Positions 8,262-16,842 of a DNA stretch of 64,000 nt are shown one piece after another. The translations under genes and the position numbers were made by a program. Under the pieces are notes generated by a model. The model was not told the origin of the DNA. It ran no database searches and saw nothing but the letters and a program-made list of their open reading frames with translations. The DNA is from Cyclobacteriaceae bacterium (GTDB lineage Bacteria; Bacteroidota; Bacteroidia; Cytophagales; Cyclobacteriaceae): assembly GCA_958296015.1 (NCBI GenBank), contig CATQIH010000013.1:186001-250000 (forward strand), written 5' to 3'. How positions within the stretch are numbered: position 1 is the first letter of the stretch; the number at the start of each line of letters is the position of its first letter.

Positions 8262-9251
8262 TTACCTGTTAATTGGTACTTTGTGCAGGATGGTTTTGAT
8301 GATGTCAAATGATTTTACGCCGTCTGCTTCTGCTTCGTAATTGAGCAGCAGCCGGTGGTTGAGCACATCGGAGGCTATTTCTTTGATGTCTTCGGGCAAT
8401 ACATAGTCGCGCTGGTCGAAGAATGCAATGGCCTTGGCTGCTATGTTGAGGTTGATACTGGCCCGTGGTGAAGCACCAAACTGGATATACGGGGCAATGT
8501 CTTTCATATTATATTCGGCTGCCCGGCGTGTGGCAAAAACCAGTTCAATGATGTACTTCTCCAGCGACTCGGAAATAGTGACGGCATTGATCTCATTGCG
8601 GATGGCAAATACGTCTTCTTTTGATAAAAGAGATTTTACTTCTCCGCTATAAGCCAGGTTCGACATGCGGCGCATTACCTCCAATTCGTCTTCTTTAGAA
8701 GGATAGTCTACGTGTACTTTCATCATAAAACGGTCTACCTGCGCTTCGGGCAATGGGTAGGTTCCTTCCTGGTCTACCGGGTTTTGTGTGGCTAATACCA
8801 GAAACGGACGGTCCAGCAGAAAAGTGGTTTCGCCAATGGTCACCTGCTTTTCCTGCATGGCTTCCAGCAGTGCAGATTGCACCTTGGCAGGCGAGCGGTT
8901 GACCTCATCGGCCAGGATCAGGTTGGCGAAGATCGGGCCTTTTTTCACTTCAAAACTCGACTTCTGCTGGTTATAGATCATCGTACCGATCAGGTCGGCA
9001 GGCAGCAGATCGGGCGTAAACTGTATCCGCTTAAAATCCAGGTGCAGCACTTTGGCCAGGGTATTGACGGTGAGCGTTTTGGCAAGGCCCGGCACACCTT
9101 CCAGCAGGATGTGCCCCTGGGTAAACAAGCCTATCAGCAAGCGGTTGACCATGTATTGCTGGCCTACCACTACTTTGCCTACTTCTTCAAAAACCTGTTT
9201 GATCTTTCCCTGAAGATCTTGTCTTACTTCTTGATCAGTATTGTTATCCAT
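8262..9251 (-). CDS. MoxR-type AAA+ ATPase
   Basis: A 329-residue AAA+ ATPase of the MoxR branch. Walker A is GVPGLAKT (52-59), Walker B LILADE (111-116), sensor 1 ATQN (154-157), with the family motif DLLPADLIGT and the QEGTYPLPEAQVDRF block. MoxR proteins act as chaperones, usually with a DUF58/von Willebrand protein encoded next door. Here the downstream place is taken by the nucleotidyltransferase module, and no DUF58 or Bat gene follows within the window. The family assignment is secure; the client protein is unknown. Confidence 0.92.
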   Translation of the reverse strand: MDNNTDQEVRQDLQGKIKQVFEEVGKVVVGQQYMVNRLLIGLFTQGHILLEGVPGLAKTLTVNTLAKVLHLDFKRIQFTPDLLPADLIGTMIYNQQKSSFEVKKGPIFANLILADEVNRSPAKVQSALLEAMQEKQVTIGETTFLLDRPFLVLATQNPVDQEGTYPLPEAQVDRFMMKVHVDYPSKEDELEVMRRMSNLAYSGEVKSLLSKEDVFAIRNEINAVTISESLEKYIIELVFATRRAAEYNMKDIAPYIQFGASPRASINLNIAAKAIAFFDQRDYVLPEDIKEIASDVLNHRLLLNYEAEADGVKSFDIIKTILHKVPINR

Positions 9252-9301
9252 GATGAATTTGTAGTAAATAATAAGTTATGTACATGACTGGCCAACAGCT
9301 A

Positions 9302-10252
9302 TTAAACTGTTTTAGCCACTTTCTTATCGTTACGCGCAGCTACCTGCTCTAATACGACGACAATGGCAATGCCCAGCAGGGCAAATAGCAGTGCCTGCCA
9401 CAAAAGGGCAGGCTCTCCCATGACTCTTTCATAGGTGGCAGGCAATGCGTTTTTTGTCAGAAACGGCACTTCTTCGCCGCTGCTGTCCACCCGTGTGGAA
9501 ATAACCTGCTTCCAGGGCCATATCTTATTGAGCGAACCGATCATAAACCCGGAAAGCAATGCAATGGCAATATTGTGATAATGTTCCAGCAGCCAGGAAA
9601 TCACCCGGGCAAAGCTCAGGATGCCTACCACGCAGCCAAGGGCAAACATGCCAATGACGGCAATGTTTCGCTCATTGACAGCTTCCAGGATAAAGGCATA
9701 TTTACCCATGATCAGTAAGATGAAACTTCCGGAGATACCAGGCAGGATCATCGCACAAATGGCAATGGCTCCGCTCAGAAAGATAAACCAAAGGGCTTCG
9801 GGTGTTTCTCCGGGCGTAGCTTCCGTCACCCAATAGGCAATGGCAATACCTGCCAGCCCTGCTACCACCACAGCTACAGACCACTGGTGAACTTCACGGG
9901 ATATAGACACTGCCGATATGATGACCAGCCCGAAAAAGAAAGACCATAACTGGATGGGATAGTGCTCAAGCAAAAAATGAATCACTTTTGCCAGCGTAAC
10001 AATACTGAGCAAGATACCTGCAAACAGCGTAATCAGGAAGCTTCCGTTGATATGCTTCCAGAATGCTTTGATTTTGAAGCCCAGCAGCAACCGGAAAGCT
10101 GCTGCATCCACTGACTTGATCGAGTTGAGCAAAGTTGCGTAAATACCTGTAATAAAGGCAATGGTGCCGCCGGATACTCCGGGCACCACATCGGCCCCGC
10201 CCATGGCTACTCCTTTGAGGAATAGTTTTACGTAATCTTGGATTGTCTGCAT
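9302..10252 (-). CDS. DUF368 family membrane protein, probable undecaprenyl-phosphate transporter
   Basis: A 316-residue polytopic membrane protein with about 8-9 hydrophobic segments. The two DUF368 signature repeats are present: GGADVVPGVSGGTIAFITG near residue 20 and ICAMILPGISGSFILLIMG near 160-180. Members of this family (PopT) return undecaprenyl phosphate across the inner membrane for cell-wall and polysaccharide synthesis. It lies 50 bp beyond moxR on the same strand and 28 bp before the ComA-like gene, so it may belong to one transcript. Confidence 0.88.
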   Translation of the reverse strand: MQTIQDYVKLFLKGVAMGGADVVPGVSGGTIAFITGIYATLLNSIKSVDAAAFRLLLGFKIKAFWKHINGSFLITLFAGILLSIVTLAKVIHFLLEHYPIQLWSFFFGLVIISAVSISREVHQWSVAVVVAGLAGIAIAYWVTEATPGETPEALWFIFLSGAIAICAMILPGISGSFILLIMGKYAFILEAVNERNIAVIGMFALGCVVGILSFARVISWLLEHYHNIAIALLSGFMIGSLNKIWPWKQVISTRVDSSGEEVPFLTKNALPATYERVMGEPALLWQALLFALLGIAIVVVLEQVAARNDKKVAKTV

Positions 10253-10280
10253 ATGTTAAAATAACGAGGATGAGCGTGGC

Positions 10281-11051
10281 TTATGCCTTTTCTAAATCAA
10301 TAAAGTGGCTGAAGGTATCTCCGCGCAGGCCCAGGCGGATGGTTTCAAGAGGGACTACTTCGTTGGGGGCAATATTGCCCAGATTGACATTGGCACCCAG
10401 TAGTTTGATAAACCATACCTGCTGTTCTTTCTGAGGAGCTTCCCAGATGATGCTTTCAAATGGGATTTTGGTTAGTATCTCTTCTACCAGCCCGGAACGC
10501 ACCTCACCGCTTGCTCTGAACAGCCCGACATTGCCGCTTTCTCTGGCTTCGCCAATCACTTTCCAGGCACCTGCCTGTAGCTCAGCCTGCATCAGTTCAA
10601 TCCATCTGTAGGGAGGCAATATCTTGGCAGCATCTTTAGACCCAACTTCCGATAGTACTGTTACATATTCGGAAAGCCTACGGATATAATCGCACTTTTT
10701 TTCATGTAGCAGGTCTATGGAGCCGTCTGACACTTCGGCAAAAGTGAGGTTGAATTTTTCCAGCGTACGCAAATAATCTTCAAACTGGTTTCGTATCACA
10801 AACGCTTCAAACAGTGTGCCACCAAGATAAACAGGAATGCCGGCATCATGGTAGGTATCGATCTTCTCTTTCAGGTTTGGCGTTACAAAAGAAGTGGCCC
10901 AGCCCAACTTGACAATATCGGTACAATGTCCGGCTACGCTGATAAAATCTTCCGCTTCGCGCAGGCTCAGCCCTTTGTCCATAGCCATAGTATATCCTGA
11001 AATCCTGGGCTTTGCAGTCCTTTCAGGAATTTGGTTCAGTGTGTAGTTCAT
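10281..11051 (-). CDS. Phosphosulfolactate synthase-like protein (ComA family)
   Basis: A 256-residue TIM-barrel protein. The ComA family pattern is clear: KPRISGYTMAMDKGLS, DIVKLGWATSF, IPVYLGGTLFE, FAEVSDGSIDL, LSEVGSKDA and the C-terminal LGANVNLGNIAP. ComA joins sulfite to phosphoenolpyruvate to give phosphosulfolactate, the first step to coenzyme M in methanogens. In gliding Bacteroidota a plausible use is sulfonate or sulfonolipid (capnine-type) synthesis, but no ComB, ComC or cysteate gene is present here, so that is inference. It starts 11 bp after the TPR gene ends, suggesting an operon. Confidence 0.88.
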   Translation of the reverse strand: MNYTLNQIPERTAKPRISGYTMAMDKGLSLREAEDFISVAGHCTDIVKLGWATSFVTPNLKEKIDTYHDAGIPVYLGGTLFEAFVIRNQFEDYLRTLEKFNLTFAEVSDGSIDLLHEKKCDYIRRLSEYVTVLSEVGSKDAAKILPPYRWIELMQAELQAGAWKVIGEARESGNVGLFRASGEVRSGLVEEILTKIPFESIIWEAPQKEQQVWFIKLLGANVNLGNIAPNEVVPLETIRLGLRGDTFSHFIDLEKA

Positions 11052-11062
11052 TCAAAAGTCTG

Positions 11063-12460
11063 TTACTTTCTGTACTGGTCAATAATTTTAAACAATGCCT
11101 TCTGAGTTTCTAGCCTTGGAAAGAACTCATACAGGATTTCATGTTTTTTGAAGTCCAAAGTTAATGCATTTTCTAAATAATTGAAGGCTTCTTTGTATTG
11201 ACCATCTGCAATCAGGTATGCAGTAGCATAATAATAAAGCTCAGCACTCTCTGGCATTTCATCCAACCCATTCAGAATGAGCGACATAGCCTTATCGTAA
11301 TCGCCTTGCTCATAAAAAACATAAGACCAGTCAAGCCATATCTGCGGGTTTTCAGGGTCCAGCATACTAGCTTCGTAGTAGGCTTCCAGACACGATACTA
11401 CATTGCCGGTATTATATTCGGCCTCTGCCAGCGACAACCAGTAAGTTTCATTCGCTTTGTTGATCTTGATGGCTTTGTTAAGAAAAAAAGCAGCTTCGTA
11501 CCATCGGTGCTGTTTATTCAGGCAATAGCCTACGCCATACCAGGCTTCATCATTGAGATAATCCAGCTTGGTAGACTTCTGATAGAATTTGATGGCTTTG
11601 TCAAACTTCCGGAGCTTTTCGTAAGCACCGGCAATACAACAATACGTTTCTGCATCTGCTCCTTCTATCTCATAAGTCTCCTTGTAAGCCTGCAATGCCT
11701 TTTTATATTTCTCCAGGCTCATGTAGGTATTGCCCAGGTTGAAATAAGCCGAAGCAAAATTATCATCAATGGCAATGGCATATTCATACGCCTGCACCGC
11801 TTTTTCGTATTGTTCAAGCTTGTTGAAGACAATGCCCAGGTTGTACCAGGCATTGGCCGAATACGGGTCTTGGTCTATAAACCGCTGGTAGAAGTCGATG
11901 CTGCTTTCCAACTCACCGGTAATATCCAGGCAGTAGGCCAGTTCATACATCGCATCTTCGTGGTGTATGTTGTGCTGGACGGCAAGCTTATAATTTTCAA
12001 TAGCTTTATGATATTCCGCAGCATTCTGATAGGCCAGTCCTATATGGTAGAACACCTCGTCTTTCTCGTCGCAAAAGCCCAGCATCCCTTCAAAAGCCGT
12101 CACCGCAGATTCAAGATCACCCGACAACGACAGTATATTTCCTTTTAAAAGGAGCGTATCCGTATCATTGGGATGTAAGTTGACAGCCCTTTCTACCAGT
12201 TGCAGGGCCTCTTCGTACTCTTCCAGATTGCTCAGCACCTGTGCTTTGCTTGCCAGAATTTCAGACGAATACGGGTATTGCCCTTCTGCAATATTGCATA
12301 CCTCCAGGGCTTTCTCGTTATCATCGTCTTGTAGATAATGCTCTATAATGTCTGCATATACATTTAAATCAAGAAATTGTAATTCATTATTCTTTAGCTG
12401 ATTCTCAAACCAGTCGGCAAGTTCTTTCCCACCTCTTCTTTTTTCAAAATGATCACTCAT
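11063..12460 (-). CDS. Tetratricopeptide-repeat protein
   Basis: A 465-residue cytoplasmic protein with no signal peptide, made almost wholly of TPR units of about 34 residues. Examples are DEVFYHIGLAYQNAAEYHKA, ANAWYNLGIVFNKLEQYEKA and ASAYFNLGNTYMSLEKYKKA. About a dozen units can be counted between residues 40 and 450. It should be a protein-protein scaffold. It sits at the head of the run with the ComA-like gene. The partner is not evident. Confidence 0.88.
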   Translation of the reverse strand: MSDHFEKRRGGKELADWFENQLKNNELQFLDLNVYADIIEHYLQDDDNEKALEVCNIAEGQYPYSSEILASKAQVLSNLEEYEEALQLVERAVNLHPNDTDTLLLKGNILSLSGDLESAVTAFEGMLGFCDEKDEVFYHIGLAYQNAAEYHKAIENYKLAVQHNIHHEDAMYELAYCLDITGELESSIDFYQRFIDQDPYSANAWYNLGIVFNKLEQYEKAVQAYEYAIAIDDNFASAYFNLGNTYMSLEKYKKALQAYKETYEIEGADAETYCCIAGAYEKLRKFDKAIKFYQKSTKLDYLNDEAWYGVGYCLNKQHRWYEAAFFLNKAIKINKANETYWLSLAEAEYNTGNVVSCLEAYYEASMLDPENPQIWLDWSYVFYEQGDYDKAMSLILNGLDEMPESAELYYYATAYLIADGQYKEAFNYLENALTLDFKKHEILYEFFPRLETQKALFKIIDQYRK

Positions 12461-12604
12461 ACAATATGGATGTTTGAGTTAAAAGTTTTCAATTCAATCT
12501 AATAGCAAATTCATATAACCCAACACGTATTATTTAAATATAGACAATACGCTGTCTTCTGCCAACAAATTATATACGCTAATGTCACATTATTATCAAA
12601 GTTT

Positions 12605-13597
12605 TTAATCTTGATGTAAGTTTTGTCTGTTTCGTATGATTTCTTTACAGCACCAGGATATGGTTTCTTCTGTCGAGCGAAACGTCATATCCAGTTGCTT
12701 CTTCACTTTTGTGCTGTCAAACACGTATCGGTTGCTGGCTACCTGCTCAAGCTCATCGGTGATTGTCCGGGGCTTGCCTGTGAACTTCGCCTTGAGCTTA
12801 TCCATATAAATGGCCAAATGAATAAGTACTCCTTTGGCTTCAATGTCAGGGGCCTTTTGTTCAAAAGATGCGGCTATCCGGTCAAAAAGATCCTTGTAGC
12901 TGATGCTGCCTGCACTCACAATAAACCGCTCGCCAAATAGTTTTGCTTCCATTAGTTTAATGATAGTTTCTGCCAGGTCTCTTACATCGATCAGGTTGGC
13001 CAGCCCCTTGGTATAGAAACGACTGTGGTCCCATACATATTTAAAAATCTTCGTACTACTCTTTGTCCAGTCACCCGGGCCCAATACCAGCGACGGGTTT
13101 ACAACAATAGCATTCAGCCCTTCTGCCATTCCGCGCCACACTTCAAGCTCAGCCAGGTATTTGCTCTTGGCATAGCCCGTCGCCTGCTCCATATCTATGG
13201 TATAAACAGTTTCATCCACCAAATAGTGCTTACTATCTTTGCCAACTGCCGCTACCGAACTGACGTGGAGTAAGTTTGTCTGACGTGCATTCAGACAGGC
13301 ATTTACCACGTTGGCAGTGCCTTCAACATTAATTTTGTGCATCAGGTCGTATTCTTTGCTTTGATACGAAATAAAAGCGGCACAATGGATCACCCAGTCG
13401 GTTCCTTCTATGGCTTTTTCCAGCACATACGGGTCGAGCACGTCTCCTTCCACCCATGTTATGCTGTTGGCAATATCCTGCACTAGGCTCATGTTGCTGT
13501 CGGGCCTTTTCAGTGCCTCTATTTGATGGCCATGCTGTAGCAGCTCCCGACACATATAACTACCAATAAGCCCGTTGGCTCCTGTGATAAATATCAT
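12605..13597 (-). CDS. NAD-dependent epimerase/dehydratase (extended SDR)
   Basis: A 330-residue extended short-chain dehydrogenase. It has the nucleotide-binding GANGLIG (6-12), the Asp-containing EGDVLD near 50, HCAAF (71-75), Ser113/Ser114 and the catalytic pair Tyr142/Lys146 (YAKSK). It resembles NAD-dependent epimerases and dihydroflavonol reductase-like proteins; the substrate cannot be assigned. No sugar-biosynthesis genes lie nearby. It is separated by 144 bp from the TPR gene. Confidence 0.85.
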   Translation of the reverse strand: MIFITGANGLIGSYMCRELLQHGHQIEALKRPDSNMSLVQDIANSITWVEGDVLDPYVLEKAIEGTDWVIHCAAFISYQSKEYDLMHKINVEGTANVVNACLNARQTNLLHVSSVAAVGKDSKHYLVDETVYTIDMEQATGYAKSKYLAELEVWRGMAEGLNAIVVNPSLVLGPGDWTKSSTKIFKYVWDHSRFYTKGLANLIDVRDLAETIIKLMEAKLFGERFIVSAGSISYKDLFDRIAASFEQKAPDIEAKGVLIHLAIYMDKLKAKFTGKPRTITDELEQVASNRYVFDSTKVKKQLDMTFRSTEETISWCCKEIIRNRQNLHQD

Positions 13598-13774
13598 AAA
13601 TTAAAACAATATGCTGTTAACTTCTGGGCGGCGTGTATGATTAGTGGTTACATATCTGCCTGTAGCTTAGTAGGCAACAAACAGTATAGCCCAAACAGTT
13701 TCCTGACTTGCTTTTGGATTGGGGCGGGTTTAGAGAAAACATAGCGGATGTGCTCTAGCTTATTGCCTGCTGTA

Positions 13775-14041
13775 TTACTTCTTTTCCGCTACTAATTCCT
13801 TTTCATCTGGTTGATATTGATGCAGGAAGTCGGGACAAAAATCGTAGTCATTAGGCCAGTAGATTCCTCGTCCGTTTTCATACAACGCAACCTTTTGAAA
13901 GTAAGCTGGGTCTGACGAAGGTTTACTTAGTTTGTCTTCTCCGATAAATGGTGTAAAATCAATGATTTTTTCCGTACCATCGCTGAAGTTGAAATGCGTC
14001 TTCTTATTATCCAGCACTTCAAGTCTTATAATACTGATCAT
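13775..14041 (-). CDS. DUF2442 domain protein, toxin-antitoxin-like partner
   Basis: An 88-residue protein starting at the ATG at 14041 (MISIIRLEVLDNKKTHFNFSDG). The central FSDGTEKIIDFTPFIG and the late YWPNDYDFCPDFLHQY are typical of DUF2442. An upstream GTG at 14113 would only add read-through of the decayed DUF4160 gene, so I reject it. DUF2442 genes regularly follow DUF4160 genes in putative type II toxin-antitoxin pairs. Here the DUF4160 stop lies seven bases upstream, so the arrangement is preserved although the partner is broken. Biochemical function unknown. Confidence 0.8.
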   Translation of the reverse strand: MISIIRLEVLDNKKTHFNFSDGTEKIIDFTPFIGEDKLSKPSSDPAYFQKVALYENGRGIYWPNDYDFCPDFLHQYQPDEKELVAEKK

Positions 14042-14048
14042 AGCATTT

Positions 14049-14336
14049 TTAATCCAAAGGATCAATTCTGTCCAGGACTTTATGTTCCCTAGCTTTTTGC
14101 CAGCGACCGTCACACGGTTATTAACAATTCATTCCGATGTTCTATTGCCATTCAATTGCCAAAGCCTTAGCCCTCTTTGGCAAACGCCCTTCAAGTATCT
14201 CTAACGTTCTAATATCAATCAGGTCTTCATTATCTTGATAAATTACGTAAAAATGAGGAGGATTATGACGGTTCGCCGCGCGATCTTTATAAAACATGCG
14301 GATAATGATCCCGTAAAATCGGCTAATCTCAGGCAT
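14049..14336 (-). pseudogene. DUF4160 gene broken by frameshifts
   Basis: The open N-terminal part (MPEISRFYGIIIRMFY ... HNPPHFYVIYQD ... RAKALAIEW) is a DUF4160 protein but stops early. The missing C-terminus lies in other frames directly downstream: first IEHRNELL after the loss of one base, then WQKAREHKVLDRIDPLD with a TAA at 14049. Between the last two pieces is a 19-base stretch carrying the small palindrome ACCGT-GTG-ACGGT, possibly an insertion. Restored, the protein would be about 90 residues and would end 7 bp before the DUF2442 start. Confidence 0.75.
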
Positions 14337-14470
14337 TGCTTAGTTTTTTGATCGTGAACAAATTTAGTGATTTTTCCTGCGGCAGGAAGGGGCCAAAGAA
14401 TGCATGGCAAATGCGCTCTGATTAAGATTGGGAGACAAAGTGCCCCACACAAGCCGTGGATACGCTCTAG

Positions 14471-15526
14471 CTATTCATACGACTTTGTTGCACTATAAAC
14501 ATAAACTATGCTGGAGTTATCGTTTGAAATTTCCCCTCCATACCCTTTTGACAAGCTCTTTATCAATACTCCGTTTTTATCTGTTAGTTTCAGATCTGTG
14601 GCCTCATAGCCAAAACAAAATGAATCTTTGATCAACAGGTAGTTATCATTTATAGACATGGGTGCCACTCCTGATGCTATTAATATACTTTGCTTTGTTT
14701 CAAAGCTATAAGAAAACACATTTGCCTGGGCACATACATTATCTCTCACTCTAGCGTAATAATATAGGTGCTTCTGGTAGGTGTTGAGCATAGGATACTC
14801 TGATGTAGCACTTCCATCAAACAAATTTAGACCATCAAGTAATGTTGTTGTCTCCTTAGTCGAGATGTTATACATTCGGATTGTACTCGAACTTTCTATA
14901 AATACAATATTCTGGTCATCTTCAGAGAATACAGCAAACTTAAGAAGGTCGTATTCATTGGTAGCAATCCTTTGAATATTTGATCCAGAAATATCACACA
15001 TAAATATAGTAGATGGGGTTCCTTGATATGTTTGCGATTTGTAAACTATATGATTTCCTGAATGTGATATAGTTGGATAATGAAGAGCGTTTATAGAATC
15101 AATCACAAGAAGTTGTACTTGGTGTGTCTCCAGATCGTATTTGTAGATTCCTCTATCTTTGTAAGTTGTTCCGACTTGAGGATTTTCTTCTATGACAGTA
15201 CCTGCAAAAAGCATCGATTTGTCATTCGGAGAGATTGAAAAAAAATCATCGTCTATATATATAGAACCTAAATCTATAATCTCCTCGCTGCCATTTTCCT
15301 TAATTATTGTAAAGCTATGATAACGTCCGTAGATAATATCATTTGAGTTATTAAAATACCGAACAGTGGGATATGACTCATCTTCACCGATCTTTTTGAT
15401 CAACTGCTGAGTGTCATTTTTGATATCATATTCATAGATACCTATTTCTTCATAATCGGTAGGCCCTACTCCACTTCCACATGAATATATCGTCAAAGTA
15501 ACTATTAACAAAGTAATATACTTCAT
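14471..15526 (-). CDS. Lipoprotein with a TolB/WD40-like beta-propeller
   Basis: A 351-residue protein. I use the ATG at 15526, which gives MKYITLLIVTLTIYSC and a lipobox; the ATG at 15559 adds 11 residues before the signal. The mature part has repeated blade motifs of the TolB/PD40 type: FFSISPNDKSMLFAG, YPTISHSGNHIVYKS, FAVFSEDDQNIVFIE and GEISNDNSSIVYVY. A six- or seven-bladed propeller on the outer or inner membrane is likely. No enzyme motif. It stands alone, next to a palindrome and the 42-bp repeat array. Confidence 0.8.
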   Translation of the reverse strand: MKYITLLIVTLTIYSCGSGVGPTDYEEIGIYEYDIKNDTQQLIKKIGEDESYPTVRYFNNSNDIIYGRYHSFTIIKENGSEEIIDLGSIYIDDDFFSISPNDKSMLFAGTVIEENPQVGTTYKDRGIYKYDLETHQVQLLVIDSINALHYPTISHSGNHIVYKSQTYQGTPSTIFMCDISGSNIQRIATNEYDLLKFAVFSEDDQNIVFIESSSTIRMYNISTKETTTLLDGLNLFDGSATSEYPMLNTYQKHLYYYARVRDNVCAQANVFSYSFETKQSILIASGVAPMSINDNYLLIKDSFCFGYEATDLKLTDKNGVLIKSLSKGYGGEISNDNSSIVYVYSATKSYE

Positions 15527-15555
15527 ATTTCTACATAATGGTGGCTCATGAAAAC

Positions 15556-15577
15556 ACATCCGCTACATAGCGGATGT
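15556..15577. repeat. 22-base palindrome
   Basis: Palindrome ACATCCGCTA-CA-TAGCGGATGT just upstream of the lipoprotein gene start. A related half-site (CATAGCGGATGT) occurs at 13743-13754. It could be an operator or part of a dispersed repeat. Confidence 0.5.
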
Positions 15578-15680
15578 CCCCACAAAATAAGCAAATATCC
15601 CCCACCATACAAGCCTTCAACAATGAATGTATGTGCCTATGACAGCTGAGCAAGCACAATGCCAGATTTATAGTCTGTCC

Positions 15681-15860
15681 ATCCATGTGGATTGATAAGT
15701 AGACCACGTGGTCTGGAGGCTAATCCATGTGGATTGACGAGTAGACCACGTGGTCCGGAGGCTAATCCATGTGGATTGACGAGTAGACCACGTGGTCCGG
15801 GGGCTAATCCATATGGATTGATGGGTAGACCACGTGGTCCGGGGGCCAATCCATACGGAA
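15681..15860. repeat. 42-bp tandem repeat array carrying two palindromes
   Basis: Units begin at 15681, 15723, 15765, 15807 and 15849 (last one partial), exactly 42 bp apart. Each holds AGACCACGTGGTCT (a perfect 14-base palindrome) and ATCCATRTGGAT (a perfect palindrome in one copy). The two 21-bp halves of a unit are themselves similar (11 of 21 positions in one unit). Because 42 is a multiple of three, both strands stay open and spell heptapeptide-like repeats, but there is no signal, plausible start or composition to support a gene. Confidence 0.9.
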
Positions 15861-16014
15861 GCACGCTATGCGTGGGTGGTAGGTGGTTTGTAAAGCATAT
15901 TATGCTGATAAGGTACATAGGTAAGGATGTGGTATGATGTGGCTGGCAGATACGACACTTTATATTGTACTTGCCGGTGTTAATAAATAAATATATTTAC
16001 ATAAATACAATAAT

Positions 16015-16740
16015 ATGAAAAAGGATTCTAAATCTGTTGCGCAATTGTACAAGTCGGTGTCTTTGGTGATTTATCACCTCATAGATGAAGAACTGCAAAA
16101 GAGGATGTCTGCTTATGGCTTTACGCCCAAACGAGTGAAGGAAGGCAAAGATTTGTTTGAAATTGCTACCTTGATGGACGATACCCAGGATCAGCATTAT
16201 AACCAGGCTCGCAGGATTTCTTACCAGATTGAGCAAGACAATGAGACTGCCCAGGAAGTCTTCAGAGACCATGTAGCTATTGCCAAATCGGCCTTCCGCA
16301 AAGAGCCGCTTGTAATTCAGGAACTGAAGATCACAAGGGTGTCTAGCAAAACATGGATATGGACTATGCAGGCGATGGTTTTTTATGCCAAGGCATCTAT
16401 GTATATGGAGCGGTTGCAGCAGTTTGGTGCTACGCAGGAAGCCTTTGATCAGAATAGGGCTGCTGTAGAAGCTTTGCTGGAACTGGATATGCAGCGCATC
16501 AAGAAAAAAGGAGAAGCAGAAAACAGTACGCAGGAGAAAGACCAGGCCATCAAAGACCTAAGAGCCTGGTATGGTGAGTTTCGTAAGCTGGCGCGTATGG
16601 CTTTCCGCGACAAACCGCAGATGCTGGAAATCTTTGGTATCGCTGTGCCTTCTTCAAACAGCAATAGGGCAGGAAAAAAGCGTAAAGATGCATCTGCCAC
16701 AGCACCTTCTCAGGCAGAGGCAACGCAAGAGAAACAGTAA
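16015..16740 (+). CDS. Hypothetical helical protein
   Basis: A 241-residue, strongly charged, alpha-helical soluble protein (MKKDSKSVAQLYKSVSLVIYHLI...). Two internal helical segments resemble each other: DHVAIAKSAFRKEPLVIQEL(K) and FRKLARMAFRDKPQMLEIFG, which suggests a duplicated four-helix unit. The C-terminal 25 residues (RAGKKRKDASATAPSQ...) are a disordered, basic then Ala/Gln-rich tail. I do not recognise a named family. It sits alone between tandem-repeat arrays, with AT-rich DNA and a TATATTTA box about 25 bp upstream. Confidence 0.7.
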   Translation: MKKDSKSVAQLYKSVSLVIYHLIDEELQKRMSAYGFTPKRVKEGKDLFEIATLMDDTQDQHYNQARRISYQIEQDNETAQEVFRDHVAIAKSAFRKEPLVIQELKITRVSSKTWIWTMQAMVFYAKASMYMERLQQFGATQEAFDQNRAAVEALLELDMQRIKKKGEAENSTQEKDQAIKDLRAWYGEFRKLARMAFRDKPQMLEIFGIAVPSSNSNRAGKKRKDASATAPSQAEATQEKQ

Positions 16741-16842
16741 GACTTCAAACATGAAACCTCATTTAGAGATTAGCTTCACTAAAACCTATCATATTCTACA
16801 CCGAAGGCATTACTTGTTAAATATTACCTAAAAAAGAAACAT

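Noticed and set aside
8428-9287. Plus-strand frames opposite moxR
   Set aside because: Shadow frames of a well-conserved ATPase gene.
15637-15937. Open frames on both strands across the 42-bp array, spelling proline/glycine heptapeptides
   Set aside because: The frames stay open only because 42 is a multiple of three; there is no good start or signal, and both strands are equally open.
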